Source: Enterocloster aldenensis
GTDB taxonomy: Bacteria > Bacillota > Clostridia > Lachnospirales > Lachnospiraceae
Length of the DNA stretch: 62,459 nt
Assembly: GCF_003434055.1 (NCBI RefSeq)
Contig: NZ_QVEX01000002.1
Location: forward strand, 1 to 62,459
Direction: 5' to 3'
Within the stretch, counting starts at the first letter, position 1; each line of letters begins with the position of its first letter. This document shows, piece after piece, positions 49,681 to 59,345 of this stretch. The notes under the pieces were generated by a model. It saw nothing but the letters and a program-made list of their open reading frames with translations. It had not been told where the DNA came from and searched no databases. A program made the position numbers and the translations under genes.

Positions 49681-52600
49681 TTAGACAATCTGCTCCAATA
49701 TGGCAGGATCCTTAATCTTCCTGTCCTCTGCCAGCAGCACGATTTTGGACATGATTTCTGCTGTCTTGGGGTCCTCATCCACAAACGGAAGGAACAGCCT
49801 GCCCCGGGACTGGCTGTGGACCGGAAGGATGTTGAGCATGGCCCCGCCTGCCTGGTGGATGACGCCGCTGCCAAGATGGACCGTGTATTCTCCCCTGGCG
49901 CCTTTTATCATTGCATGGCTGTCCTTTAATGTTACATTGGAAATGCCAAAGAGAGGCAGGTTGAATTCCACGATTGCCCTGCGCATCTCTATGGTGGAAT
50001 GGCTGGTCTCCGGGTCCACGCCGCCTGCATGGGCCACGCTGACCGCCAGGTCCACATCCCTCATGACCTCGCTGTATATAAGGTCCGGCACCTTTTCAAT
50101 CTCAAGGGATTCAAATGTTTTCCGGTCCGAGAACTCCACCCATTCCAGGGCAGGCGCTTCCACATCACTGGGCGAGAACCAATCGGCCAGGGCGTATATC
50201 CTGGCTATGATGTCCTCTTTATAATAGACCTTCTGAAGCCCTTCCTCATAATCCGCTATCCAGCGCCTTCCCCGGAGCACGGCCACTGTTTTCTGTGGCT
50301 GGATTTGGTTGCCTGCAAACATCCTGGAGTATTTCTGCCCCTTCTCCTCAGGCAGCTTCACGTACAGCTCCCTGAATACCTGCTTAAAGGGCTGTCTGAT
50401 ACGGTTGTCAAACAGATGCTTCTGGTACTCATGCCATACGCCCTGGCGGTATAAATCCAGGGGATGGGCAATCCGCAGAAGGTCTGTTCCCCTCAGGGGC
50501 GTACGTGTCCCATCATAAGACACCAGGCAGGTGCCTGGGTCCACCGGCCGGTTCTGCACCTCAGGTTCCTGTGCCCCAGGTTCCTGCGCCGCATGTTCCT
50601 GTGCTTCCATGAATCCAATCTTATCCCCGGACACAAACACAAGGGGCGCCAAGATGGCCCTGGCCACCGGGTTTGTATAAAGCATGGACACCTCATCCAC
50701 AGTGAATAGTGTCTGGCTTTCCATGGATTCCTCCATCATTTTCCTGGTCCTGGAATACTGGTCCTTCAGCTTTTTGTGGACAGCCTTCAGCTCCATCATA
50801 TATGTATCCTTACCCAGCCTGGAAGGGATGGATTTTAGGGCCTTGCCCTGGCCAGGATTCATACCGGCGGCCTTACCTGTATCTGCCCCTGGCGCCGCTG
50901 CCTTGCGGCAAAGGATCCCGCTCTTCCCATCCTCCCCGACTTCCAGCTTCACCAGTACATCGTCCACCTGTTTCCATTCCATATATTCCCTGAACTGTTC
51001 CATGAGCCGGGTCTCCATGTTAAGGGTCAGCCGGATCACATCCGCAAATCCCGCGTTAACGCTTAGATTGGTCAGGGCTGTCTCTGCTGCCTTTGCCTCG
51101 CTGGCCCGCCTCTGGGCCCCGAACTGGCGGCTTTCCTTTAAGAACTGCTGGATATACTGGTAGCGGTCTGCCATGTCCCGGTTCCCGTCTTTACCAAAGG
51201 GAACAAGTCCCAGACTCATCAGAAGGTCCTTGTTGCGCCTGGCCCCAATCTCCTGTTTCAGTTCCTCCACCCCCACGCGTCCCGCTGCCGCGTCCGCATA
51301 CTTCCTGGCCCTGGAATGCTTCTGTCCGTCTGAAATATACTTGGCCGCATCATAAAGCAGGCCAAAATGCTCTTCTCCCAGCTGGCCGTAGGCTTCCCTG
51401 AACCAGTTGACGTCAAATGCGCCGTTCTGAAGCTCCTCCGGGCTTAAGGGGGTATATTTTGCGAAAATTGCCTTTTTCCTGTCATCAAAATTCTCATCCA
51501 TATGGGCCATGAAATAATAGCATCCGCATTTCAATCCCTTCCAGCCAAGATATTCTTCTATGATTTCAATCCACTGTGGCGCGTACATGGCCACCTCCAC
51601 CAGACGGCTTTCCCTGATTTTCGTGCCGCCCAGCAGCTGGCCCAGGGTCTTTGGCGTATCGTCTTTGGCCGGATAACAGGCTTTTAAAAGGCCGCTGAGC
51701 ACTTCCTTCTTGGTATATATCCGGCTGCCGCCATACCATCCATAGTAGGAATTCCGGTCCAGCGTGTCCTTACCCAGGGCCATGAGGATACGGACCAGGT
51801 ACCGCGCCCCGCAGATATAGGTGATTCCGCCCATGAACCTGGAATAACATGTTTCGCTGTCCCCCCGGCGCAGCTCCACATCCACCATCTGAGGCACGAT
51901 TCTGTCATAAAGCTCCATGCAGAGACGGCCTTCTTCTGTGTGTTCCAGCATGTAGGCATTGCCCTTTTCCTGCATCCTCGCAAAATATTCCTCGCCGAAG
52001 AACCGGATGGCGCTCCACTTATTCCTTGTCATGACACATTCGCCGTGGACGAACTGGGTCAATACCTGAAGAATCCTGGTGGTGTCCAGGTATTCAAAGA
52101 CTGCCCTGATCAGGATATCCATGGGTATCATGGACATGAGATACGCCTTCATGAACCAGGACATGCCAATGGGTGTCATGGGTTCCCGGCGGTCTGTGAG
52201 GAACTGGCCGGTATCTGAGGAATCACGGCATTTCAACTCAAAACCATATGCTGTTTCAAATGCCAGCCTGAATTCCGGGTCTGTCTGCCAGTATCTTAGG
52301 CCCTCAAAATAACGGTCCAGAAGAGGCAGGCGGTTCATATAGCAGGAGGTGTCATACATATTGTTGTTCCATCCCCTGTACTGGTATGTGACCTTCTTGT
52401 TCTTCTGGTTTACCACTGCAGACAGGGCCTGGATGACTGCCAGGCTCTCCTTAAACAGGCCGGCCCTGTCCAGATAATCCGTCCTGTAGTTCAGGCGTAT
52501 GGACCTGACCTGGTCCATGTACATGAGGGACAGAGGCTCCGGCTTAAACGGGGGCTTTCCCCATACGGCGCGGTAGAATACGGCTCCTGCATCATAAGCA

Positions 52601-54933
52601 CGGCCCTGGATGAAAAGCAGCGCTTCCATCTCCATCAGGACCTCATGGCTTTTGATTTCAGTTTCATAGAATTCCCTAAGTTCCTTTGCCAGGGGGTAAT
52701 TCTCCAAATGATAGGAATAGTCCTTTGCATCCTTTAAGAAATGGTATCCGTTCCCAAGAAGCCGTGCCTCGCCGCTCCTGTCAAGGTACTCATAGTCCCT
52801 ATACTGTCCAACCAGGCTGTCCAGCTTCTTAAGGATGAGGATGACGTCCTTTTCCTTAAGGGGAAGGCACTGTCCCAGTACCTGAGGGTCCGGGGTACCC
52901 ACAGGAAGCACCGCGCCGGCAGCAGGATTGTACAGCCCATAGCCATTTTCCCTGGATATATCTGTCCTGTCCCCTGCCTTTCCTGTCAGTTCCTCTATGA
53001 GGATTTTTTCCTTGTCCGTGGGCGCCTGGATGGCAAGGGGCAGTTCCCTTATTTCCTGGTACAGCCGGTCCTTGTCCTTTGCCTTGCCCAGCCGCAGCAT
53101 CATGTCCAGGGCAGCCGTGCGCTTTTCTTCCCTTTTGTCAGACATCAGACGGGTCAGGGAAGCCTTTAGCCCTGCATCATCCTGTTCCATCAAAAGGTCA
53201 ATCAGCCTTCCCCTCAGTCCGCTGCGCTTATACCGCAGCATATCCTCAAGGACCATGTAATCCGCTTCCTCAAGCTTCAGTTTCCTTACGATGGCGTAAG
53301 CCCTTTGGGCTGTGTATTCTTCTGCATTGCCCACATATCCCAGGAGGATGTCCCTCTGCTTCCGGTTCCTTGGTTCATATAACAACAGGTTAATAAGCCG
53401 GCTCCTGTAGGAATACCCGCCTGCGCTGGTAATTTCCCCTAAAAGGCCTGCCATGTATGTTATCTTTTCTTCGTCCTGCAGGATATACGCCAGAAGGGCA
53501 AGCTGGCTAAGAACCGGTCCCGGGCTTAATTCCACCTTATACCACGGAAAGATGCCGGGTTCGTAAACCAGCCCCTTTTTTGGCATCCTTTTATAAATAT
53601 CCAGAAACACGGCATACAGTTTTTCCGCTTCTTCCCTGCTTTCACAGATGTCATCCGGCACCGGCTTCCTGGGTGTCAGCAGCTCCCGTCCGTAAAGGCT
53701 GCTGTCCGTGAACATCCTGGTCAAATCACTGTTAAACCTGCCGGTAAATGCAGGCATGAAACAGGCAGCCAGTTCCAGGTCCTCCCCCTGCTCAAGGATT
53801 GCCTTTTTCGCGGCCTGGCTTTTATAGCTGTCATCCTGCATGGACTGGTTGTAAAATGACGCGGCCAGCTTCTGTGGTTTCGTGCCATGGTCAATGAGCG
53901 CCTTCATGGTATCCATGGCATCATGGATTTCCCGGAATCCCTTTGCCCACAATGCCACGCTGATGGCGACAGCGTCATTGGTCTTAAGCAGTCCGTCACA
54001 GGACCGCGGGTCCCTCAGGCAGCTTCCCATAAGCCCCAGCAGCTTACTGTTTATGCGGTCCGCACTGTTCTCGTCAAATATGCCGATCCAGGTGGATACC
54101 GCCCGTTTAACAGAGGCAAAGCGGATCAGGTCATTGTCCTCTATGGTCTTTAGAAGCAGCAGGAACGCGGGGATGGTTCCTTCATCCATGGACTCGCAGA
54201 TGGCCTGGCGCAGGCCTTCCTGTAATCTTGCAGCAACCAAAAGGTCTGCCAGCAGCTTATGAAGCCCTTCATGATCCGAGCGCAGGATACCCAGTATCAT
54301 CTGGCGGTCCAGGTACGCCGTGTTATTATCACTGAGGATTAGTTCCTTCAGGGTTTCTATGACCTTCTGGTTCCCGCGGTCGATTTCAGCCGCGTATACC
54401 AGGTCAAATCCATTCATGAAACAAGATTCTGATTTTATGTAGTCCAGCATCTCCGGATCCAACTGCCTTAACATCAGACAACGGATGTCCACGCCGCAGT
54501 AAAACATCCGTTCATATGTATTCAGCAGTCCTATGGCGCGGCGCATCTGCGGCCCGTACCCGCGGGTGCGCACCGTCCTGCGGTTCCACCCCGTGGAATA
54601 GGGGAACTGGTTCAGCTTATCAATAATGTAAAGATAAGAATCCTGGTACTCCTTTAGTACAAACGCGTCCAGAATCCCTCCATGGGCCCTTTTTTGCAGT
54701 ATCAGCCCCTTCTTTTCAAACCACTGGCCGGGTTTTTTATCATCGTCGGCATAGTACCCGTTTACTGCCCTGTCAATCATTGGTATGTCACCGTTCCTGT
54801 ATCCCCTGCCTAAGGACTTTATCTCCTCTGCCAGCTTCTTCTCATCCCCCTTAAGCTTCCCGGTCCTGGCATCCAGCTTCCTGTCCCTCAGCTCCGTAAT
54901 CTTCCTTCTGGTATTGTAATCATAATCAGCCAT
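49681..54933 (-). CDS. Giant DUF4132-type protein
   Basis: 1750 residues, soluble, almost all helical repeats. The C-terminal ~250 residues carry the recognisable DUF4132 text: WVEFSDRKTFESLEIEKVPDL, YSEVMRDVDLAVSVAHAGGVDPE, SHSTIEMRRAIVEFNLPLFGI, LPVHSQSRGRLFLPFVDEDPKT. The N-terminal ~900 residues look like HEAT-type helical repeats. Relatives (YehI/MolR type in E. coli) are large proteins of unknown role. It begins two bases after the 139-residue neighbour ends (TGACATG), so both are made together. No nuclease, protease or ATP motif is clear, so a defence or scaffold role is only speculation. Confidence 0.75.
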   Translation of the reverse strand: MADYDYNTRRKITELRDRKLDARTGKLKGDEKKLAEEIKSLGRGYRNGDIPMIDRAVNGYYADDDKKPGQWFEKKGLILQKRAHGGILDAFVLKEYQDSYLYIIDKLNQFPYSTGWNRRTVRTRGYGPQMRRAIGLLNTYERMFYCGVDIRCLMLRQLDPEMLDYIKSESCFMNGFDLVYAAEIDRGNQKVIETLKELILSDNNTAYLDRQMILGILRSDHEGLHKLLADLLVAARLQEGLRQAICESMDEGTIPAFLLLLKTIEDNDLIRFASVKRAVSTWIGIFDENSADRINSKLLGLMGSCLRDPRSCDGLLKTNDAVAISVALWAKGFREIHDAMDTMKALIDHGTKPQKLAASFYNQSMQDDSYKSQAAKKAILEQGEDLELAACFMPAFTGRFNSDLTRMFTDSSLYGRELLTPRKPVPDDICESREEAEKLYAVFLDIYKRMPKKGLVYEPGIFPWYKVELSPGPVLSQLALLAYILQDEEKITYMAGLLGEITSAGGYSYRSRLINLLLYEPRNRKQRDILLGYVGNAEEYTAQRAYAIVRKLKLEEADYMVLEDMLRYKRSGLRGRLIDLLMEQDDAGLKASLTRLMSDKREEKRTAALDMMLRLGKAKDKDRLYQEIRELPLAIQAPTDKEKILIEELTGKAGDRTDISRENGYGLYNPAAGAVLPVGTPDPQVLGQCLPLKEKDVILILKKLDSLVGQYRDYEYLDRSGEARLLGNGYHFLKDAKDYSYHLENYPLAKELREFYETEIKSHEVLMEMEALLFIQGRAYDAGAVFYRAVWGKPPFKPEPLSLMYMDQVRSIRLNYRTDYLDRAGLFKESLAVIQALSAVVNQKNKKVTYQYRGWNNNMYDTSCYMNRLPLLDRYFEGLRYWQTDPEFRLAFETAYGFELKCRDSSDTGQFLTDRREPMTPIGMSWFMKAYLMSMIPMDILIRAVFEYLDTTRILQVLTQFVHGECVMTRNKWSAIRFFGEEYFARMQEKGNAYMLEHTEEGRLCMELYDRIVPQMVDVELRRGDSETCYSRFMGGITYICGARYLVRILMALGKDTLDRNSYYGWYGGSRIYTKKEVLSGLLKACYPAKDDTPKTLGQLLGGTKIRESRLVEVAMYAPQWIEIIEEYLGWKGLKCGCYYFMAHMDENFDDRKKAIFAKYTPLSPEELQNGAFDVNWFREAYGQLGEEHFGLLYDAAKYISDGQKHSRARKYADAAAGRVGVEELKQEIGARRNKDLLMSLGLVPFGKDGNRDMADRYQYIQQFLKESRQFGAQRRASEAKAAETALTNLSVNAGFADVIRLTLNMETRLMEQFREYMEWKQVDDVLVKLEVGEDGKSGILCRKAAAPGADTGKAAGMNPGQGKALKSIPSRLGKDTYMMELKAVHKKLKDQYSRTRKMMEESMESQTLFTVDEVSMLYTNPVARAILAPLVFVSGDKIGFMEAQEHAAQEPGAQEPEVQNRPVDPGTCLVSYDGTRTPLRGTDLLRIAHPLDLYRQGVWHEYQKHLFDNRIRQPFKQVFRELYVKLPEEKGQKYSRMFAGNQIQPQKTVAVLRGRRWIADYEEGLQKVYYKEDIIARIYALADWFSPSDVEAPALEWVEFSDRKTFESLEIEKVPDLIYSEVMRDVDLAVSVAHAGGVDPETSHSTIEMRRAIVEFNLPLFGISNVTLKDSHAMIKGARGEYTVHLGSGVIHQAGGAMLNILPVHSQSRGRLFLPFVDEDPKTAEIMSKIVLLAEDRKIKDPAILEQIV

Positions 54934-54934
54934 G

Positions 54935-55354
54935 TCACCACATCCTTCCCGCCAGCATGGTCAGCCTGACAAATGTAAGGCTGCTCCCTTCTGTCAGCAA
55001 TATCTTCTCTTCCAGCTGTTCAAGCGCCCTGTCATCCAGGAAAATCCTGTATATACCGTCCTCAAAGGACTGGATTGCATGATTCACGGCCGATTCCGGA
55101 TCAGCCTTCCTGTCCCCGTAATTCACGCCAAAGCCCACCCTGCCGGAAGCTGCCTGGTCATTGATTTCATCGCTGGTCAGGCAGCGCAGCAGCTCCTTAT
55201 CATCCATCCTCTGGTTATAGAGCGTCACACATGCAGTGGTCACGGCTTCAATCAGTTCCCTGACGTTCCCCGGATGTCCGGGAATCTCATATACGGCTTC
55301 TTGGACCTGGTGTTTGCTTTTTCCTATCTTTTTGATGTTGACCTTCAGCTTCAC
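54935..55354 (-). CDS. Small partner of the DUF4132-type protein
   Basis: 139 residues, hypothetical. It begins with a basic beta strand (MKLKVNIKKIGKSKHQVQEAVYEI) and a helix-turn-helix-like middle, ends with RALEQLEEKILLTEGSSLTFVRLTMLAG. Helical prediction dominates. I cannot assign a family by eye. The TGACATG junction with the giant gene makes a two-gene cassette. The 5' upstream gap of 155 bases to the GH1 gene end has no obvious promoter. Confidence 0.7.
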   Translation of the reverse strand: MKLKVNIKKIGKSKHQVQEAVYEIPGHPGNVRELIEAVTTACVTLYNQRMDDKELLRCLTSDEINDQAASGRVGFGVNYGDRKADPESAVNHAIQSFEDGIYRIFLDDRALEQLEEKILLTEGSSLTFVRLTMLAGRMW

Positions 55355-55509
55355 GGATATTCCTCCCCGATTTTTTCTTCTTCTGACCCACCGGATGATT
55401 CAGTGCATCAGCTTCAATCATACAGTCTATTCTACCATATAATCCCAGTCCACACCACTCCATTTGCGGCCTTCAGACAGGCCGGTCAGTCCCCGATTAC
55501 AGCTCCCGG

Positions 55510-56967
55510 TTATAGTTCCCTCCCATTGGTCTCAATTACCCTGCGGTACCAGTAAAAGCTGTCCTTTTTAATGCGAGCCAGGTCCTTTAAGTCATGTTCA
55601 TCCCGGTTCACATACACAAAACCATACCGTTTCCGGAAGCCCTGACGGGAACTGAGCAGGTCCATAAAAGACCAGGGGGAATATCCGAACAGATCCACGC
55701 CGTCCCCGATGGCCTGGGAACATGCCTCAATATGCTGTCTGAGATAGTCTATCCTGTAGTAGTCGTGGACCTTGCCGTTTTCCGTGAGCACGTCCCCGGC
55801 CCCAAGACCATTTTCCGTGACAATGAGGGGGAGCCTGTATCTGCGGTAGTACAGATTGAGCACCGTCCTAAGCCCCATAGGGTCAATCTGCGCGCCGTAT
55901 GCGCTGGTTTCCAGATATTCATTCTTAACATGCCGGAAATATCCATACTGGTCAAAATCCACCTCGTTGATTGGAAATGACCGTTCCCCAGGCGCATGCC
56001 CCTCGGTTGCCGGAAGATGTGAAACGCAGAGCGTCCTGTAATAGTTGACGGCAATATAATCCATCCGCGCGCCCATCAGTATCTCCCTGTCGTCAGGCCC
56101 TGTCTTCGGCACAATGCCCCGTTCCTCTAAATATCTCATATAATATCCCGGATATTCACCGTCATAGTACATGTCCAGACAATAATCCGTCTTGAACCAG
56201 TCATTCATCCTGGCAGCCCACACGTCCTCCGGCCGGTTGGTCAGGGGATAGGTGCAGGTGGAGGAAACCGCCGGGCCTATCCTTCCCCCGGGAACCAGTT
56301 CATGGCACGCCTTTACGGCAAGGGCATGGGCCAGGAACATGTGATAATCCATCTGCGCCCTGAGACGGTCGCCCTCCCACGCATCCCCGGCCTTGATATT
56401 CATCCGTTCATCCACCCTGACCATCAGGTTCTGCTCATTGTGGACCTGCCAGTACATCACCTTGTCACCAAATTCACGGAATACGATTCCGGCATACCGC
56501 TCAAAGGCAGCCACACATTGCCTGGATTCCCAGCCATTGTATTTTTCCACCAAGGCATAGGGAAGGTCAAAGTGATACAGGGTCACAAAGGGTTTAATGC
56601 CCTGTTCCAAAAGACAGTCAATGACCTGGTGGTAGAACCTGATTCCATCCTGATTCACATCCCCGTCCCCATCCGGTATGATCCTGGCCCAGGACATGGA
56701 AAAGCGGTACATCTTAAGCCCCAGTTCCTTCATCAGCCCGATGTCCTCCCTCCAGCGGTGATAAAAATCACTGGCCGTCCTGGTGTCTGCCTGGATACCG
56801 GAACGCCGGAAGGAATTGTAATCCGCCACGGTCATGCCTTTCTTCCCCTCATCCCATCCGCCCTCTATCTGGAATGCGGAGGAGGATGCGCCCCAGAGGA
56901 AATGTTCCGGGAATAGGGTTGGACGTCTGACGGAACCTGCTGTTCCATCCGCGCTTTTTTTACTCAT
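55510..56967 (-). CDS. GH1 6-phospho-beta-glucosidase-like enzyme
   Basis: Cleaves 6-phospho-beta-glucosides made by a PTS. 485 residues from the ATG at 56967 (AAGGAGGATTCC before it). Family text: PEHFLWGASSSAFQIEGGW, EDIGLMKELGLKMYRFSMSW, the acid/base Glu in QVHNEQNLM (where most GH1 have NEP), nucleophile Glu in PLIVTENGLGAGD, and the C-terminal YSPWSFMDLLS. The change of the usual (T/F)NEP to HNEQ is notable. It follows the PTS gene by 38 bases and is its natural partner. Confidence 0.9.
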   Translation of the reverse strand: MSKKSADGTAGSVRRPTLFPEHFLWGASSSAFQIEGGWDEGKKGMTVADYNSFRRSGIQADTRTASDFYHRWREDIGLMKELGLKMYRFSMSWARIIPDGDGDVNQDGIRFYHQVIDCLLEQGIKPFVTLYHFDLPYALVEKYNGWESRQCVAAFERYAGIVFREFGDKVMYWQVHNEQNLMVRVDERMNIKAGDAWEGDRLRAQMDYHMFLAHALAVKACHELVPGGRIGPAVSSTCTYPLTNRPEDVWAARMNDWFKTDYCLDMYYDGEYPGYYMRYLEERGIVPKTGPDDREILMGARMDYIAVNYYRTLCVSHLPATEGHAPGERSFPINEVDFDQYGYFRHVKNEYLETSAYGAQIDPMGLRTVLNLYYRRYRLPLIVTENGLGAGDVLTENGKVHDYYRIDYLRQHIEACSQAIGDGVDLFGYSPWSFMDLLSSRQGFRKRYGFVYVNRDEHDLKDLARIKKDSFYWYRRVIETNGREL

Positions 56968-57005
56968 GGAATCCTCCTTTTCATTGTCCTCATCCTCTAT
57001 TGTCC

Positions 57006-58433
57006 TCATCCTCTATTCTCCCCTTCATCCAATTCCTCAAATCCCAACACCCATGTCAGCAATGCCGCCCCAAAAAAGGAAATGCTGATTCCCAGCAGAT
57101 AGAAGAGGAAATTCCTCATTCCGAACGCCCCATAGGTTGCCAGCGTAAGCACGCCATTATTTGCAAATGCATCCCCATACACGCCGCCAATCCCCATGAC
57201 TGCCCCTCCCGCCGCACCGCAGATAACGGCGTATACCATGGGCTTCTTAAGCCGTAAGTTGCAGCCATAAATCGCAGGCTCCGTAATCCCGCACACCCAG
57301 GCGGTCAGGGACGCGGAGGCGGCAATTGCTTTCAGGTTCCTGTCCTTTGTCCTCAGCATCACCCCCAGGGCAGCGCCGCCCTGGGAAAAGTTAGCCGCCC
57401 CTGCAAAGGCCAGCAGGTTCTGCCGTCCTAACCGCGCCACATCATTAATCCCAATGGGGACCAGGGCGCGGTGGGCGCCGAATATGACGAACACGCACCA
57501 CATCCCGCCGATGAAAGCCCCGCATAGGGCCGGGCTTAAGGCCATCATGCCCGTATACACGTAATTGATTGCATTTCCAATGTAAATGCCCACCGGGCCA
57601 AATACCAGATAGACGGCAGGCACCATGACCAGCAGGGAAATGCCCGGCACCAGGATGATTTTCAATATCTCAGGAGTGACCTTGGTCAGGAACCGTTCCA
57701 CATAGGACAGTATGAATACCCCGATGATGATGGGGATGACCGAGGACGTATAGTTGGCTTTTGTAAGTACGATGCCAAACATCCTGACCGCCGCCCCGCC
57801 ACCCATCAGTTCCAGTATGGCCGGATAACACATGGTGCCGCCCAATGCCATGGCAACGAATTCATTGGCATGAAATACCTTTGCGCTGGTATATGCAAGG
57901 ATGATCGGCATGAAATAAAAGATTGCATCCGTGGCAGCCATCAGGATGATGTAAGTCTCATTCCCCGTAATGTCCACTCCGCGGCTGGAGGCAGTAATCC
58001 TGGCAATGGTCAGGAATCCTTTTAAGAGCCCGGAGGCTGCAATGGCAGGCACCATGGGGGTAAACATGGCGGATATGGATATCAGGATGCGGTTCCATAC
58101 AGAGGTACCCTGCCCGGCGCCTGCCTGGATGTCCTTATTGGCGGCCGGTGTCTTTCCTGCTGATATCTTTCCTGCCGGTGTCTTCCCCGCCTCCATCTGC
58201 CTGCATACCGCCTCATAGACATATTCCACTTTTGTCCCAATCACCACCTGCAGCTGTCCGCCCCGTTCCACCACGGAAACCACGCCCTCCACCTGTGCAA
58301 GCTTTTCTTTGTCTGCTTTCGTCCTGTCCGACAGTTCTAACCTAAGCCTGGTAAAGCAGTGTGTAAGATTCTCCACATTCCCGGGACCGCCTGCCAGGGT
58401 CAGGATGTCCTTGGCCACCGCATCATAATTCAT
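57006..58433 (-). CDS. Beta-glucoside-type PTS EIIBC
   Basis: 475 residues. EIIB at residues 1-80 with the phospho-Cys in LTHCFTRLRLEL, then a Lys/Ala-rich link (~90-115), then EIIC with ~10 helices (SISAMFTPMVPAIAASGLLKG, GFLTIARI, AHRALVPIGINDVA, and GITEPAIYGCNLR with the conserved Glu of the sugar site). No EIIA domain is fused and none is near, so another EIIA must donate phosphate. Same operon as GH1 enzyme. A structured leader with a terminator lies 51 bases before its start. Confidence 0.91.
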   Translation of the reverse strand: MNYDAVAKDILTLAGGPGNVENLTHCFTRLRLELSDRTKADKEKLAQVEGVVSVVERGGQLQVVIGTKVEYVYEAVCRQMEAGKTPAGKISAGKTPAANKDIQAGAGQGTSVWNRILISISAMFTPMVPAIAASGLLKGFLTIARITASSRGVDITGNETYIILMAATDAIFYFMPIILAYTSAKVFHANEFVAMALGGTMCYPAILELMGGGAAVRMFGIVLTKANYTSSVIPIIIGVFILSYVERFLTKVTPEILKIILVPGISLLVMVPAVYLVFGPVGIYIGNAINYVYTGMMALSPALCGAFIGGMWCVFVIFGAHRALVPIGINDVARLGRQNLLAFAGAANFSQGGAALGVMLRTKDRNLKAIAASASLTAWVCGITEPAIYGCNLRLKKPMVYAVICGAAGGAVMGIGGVYGDAFANNGVLTLATYGAFGMRNFLFYLLGISISFFGAALLTWVLGFEELDEGENRG

Positions 58434-58483
58434 ATGTCCTGCTCCTTCCCGCTGCCTGCATTTCCCTTAAAACAGCACAAAAA

Positions 58484-58552
58484 AGCCGGAGTCATCTGCA
58501 GGCAGAGCCATATAGGTTTAATATGGCATTTACCTGCGGATTTCATCCGGCT
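58484..58552 (-). terminator. Nested hairpin terminator or attenuator before the PTS gene
   Basis: On the minus strand AGCCGGA and TCCGGCT enclose inner stems GCAGG/CCTGC and GCCATAT/ATATGGC, and are followed by TTTTTT. Only 51 bases separate the T-run from the PTS start. It could end the upstream ORF or act as an attenuator controlled by a distant BglG/LicT-type antiterminator; no such gene is in the window and no clear RAT site was proved. Confidence 0.65.
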
Positions 58553-58587
58553 ATTTTAAGGGTTTGTCCCCCTTCCCTGTTCTTTTC

Positions 58588-58788
58588 CTATCTACCATTC
58601 GTTGACAGCATAGAGAACTGCCAGGCGGAGGCCTTTTCATCCGAGGACATCTGGCTGAACACCTTCCTGTTTTTTTCATCCTTCTGTTTCCTCCCCAGAT
58701 ATCCATAAAGAATGGCCCCGGTCTCCTCATCAATCTGCGCCTTGCGCACGGTTTCCTTCATTTCCGGACTTAATGTCATGTCTTTCAT
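58588..58788 (-). CDS. Short ferritin-like ORF, probably truncated
   Basis: 66 residues (MKDMTLSPEMKETVRKAQIDEETGAI...). The helix QIDEETGAILYGYLGRKQKDEKNRKVFSQMSSDEKAS resembles the first two helices of a rubrerythrin-type or VIT-associated ferritin-like domain (Q-x-E-x-x-x-x-x-Y), where the family would have EDELRHY next; here it ends AWQFSMLSTNGR. No second half is coded nearby. It is either a small stand-alone protein or a gene remnant. GGGGGTACATAGG precedes the ATG. Confidence 0.4.
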   Translation of the reverse strand: MKDMTLSPEMKETVRKAQIDEETGAILYGYLGRKQKDEKNRKVFSQMSSDEKASAWQFSMLSTNGR

Positions 58789-58860
58789 CCTATGTACCCC
58801 CATTATCTTCCCTTTTATTGCCTTCTGATTTACCCCGGACTTTCCCCTTACAGGCCTTAG

Positions 58861-58888
58861 GGCGGGAATGAATTTTCAAACATGCCCT
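58861..58888. repeat. End fragment of the 162-bp palindromic repeat
   Basis: GGCGGGAATGAATTTTCAAA followed by CATGCCCT matches the right end of the element at 12821-12982 almost base for base. It abuts the 3' end of the DUF3795 gene and gives that gene its stop region. Confidence 0.75.
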
Positions 58889-59300
58889 ACTCCATCTTCT
58901 CCTGGCATTCACTGCATACCCTGTCGTGAAGGGAAATAATGCCTTTGCACCGCTTACACGTATATCTTTTCTTCTGCTCTTCCATGAAGGATTCAAGGCC
59001 ATGGTCCTGAACATGCCTGCTGTTTTCCATAAGGCTTGCCTGGTACCGCCTGTTATAGCTTCTCTCAAGATTCTTAATCTGTGTGCATGGATATTCAGGG
59101 CATTGGAAACAGTAAGATAATCCTTTTTCTTTGATACAGTCTTTTATTTTACAGGCCCTGCAGTGTTCCGGTTTTCCCCTGTCCCCTTCCAGGCAGCCTG
59201 CGCACGGTTTCTTGTGATAACAGTGCCTGTAACAGACCATGCAGTTCATTCCGCAGGGCGCAAACATGTCCGGACGGATGCTTTCCTCAGGCATTTTCAT
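58887..59300 (-). CDS. DUF3795 cysteine-rich protein
   Basis: 137 residues with 15 or so cysteines. N-terminal DUF3795: FAPCGMNCMVCYRHCYHKKPCAGCLEG and YCFQCPEYPCTQIKNLERSYNRRY read in pieces (CYRHCYHKKPCAGC; CFQCPEYPC). A C-terminal zinc ribbon CKRCKGIISLHDRVCSEC follows. Function unknown; the Cys pattern suggests metal or iron-sulfur binding. ATG at 59300 follows AGGAGGAAGGGGATTC; the frame from 59336 is longer but less supported. Its last codons lie next to a repeat end. Confidence 0.85.
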   Translation of the reverse strand: MKMPEESIRPDMFAPCGMNCMVCYRHCYHKKPCAGCLEGDRGKPEHCRACKIKDCIKEKGLSYCFQCPEYPCTQIKNLERSYNRRYQASLMENSRHVQDHGLESFMEEQKKRYTCKRCKGIISLHDRVCSECQEKME

Positions 59301-59345
59301 GAATCCCCTTCCTCCTTCCCCATACATATCTTGCAATTAAATATC

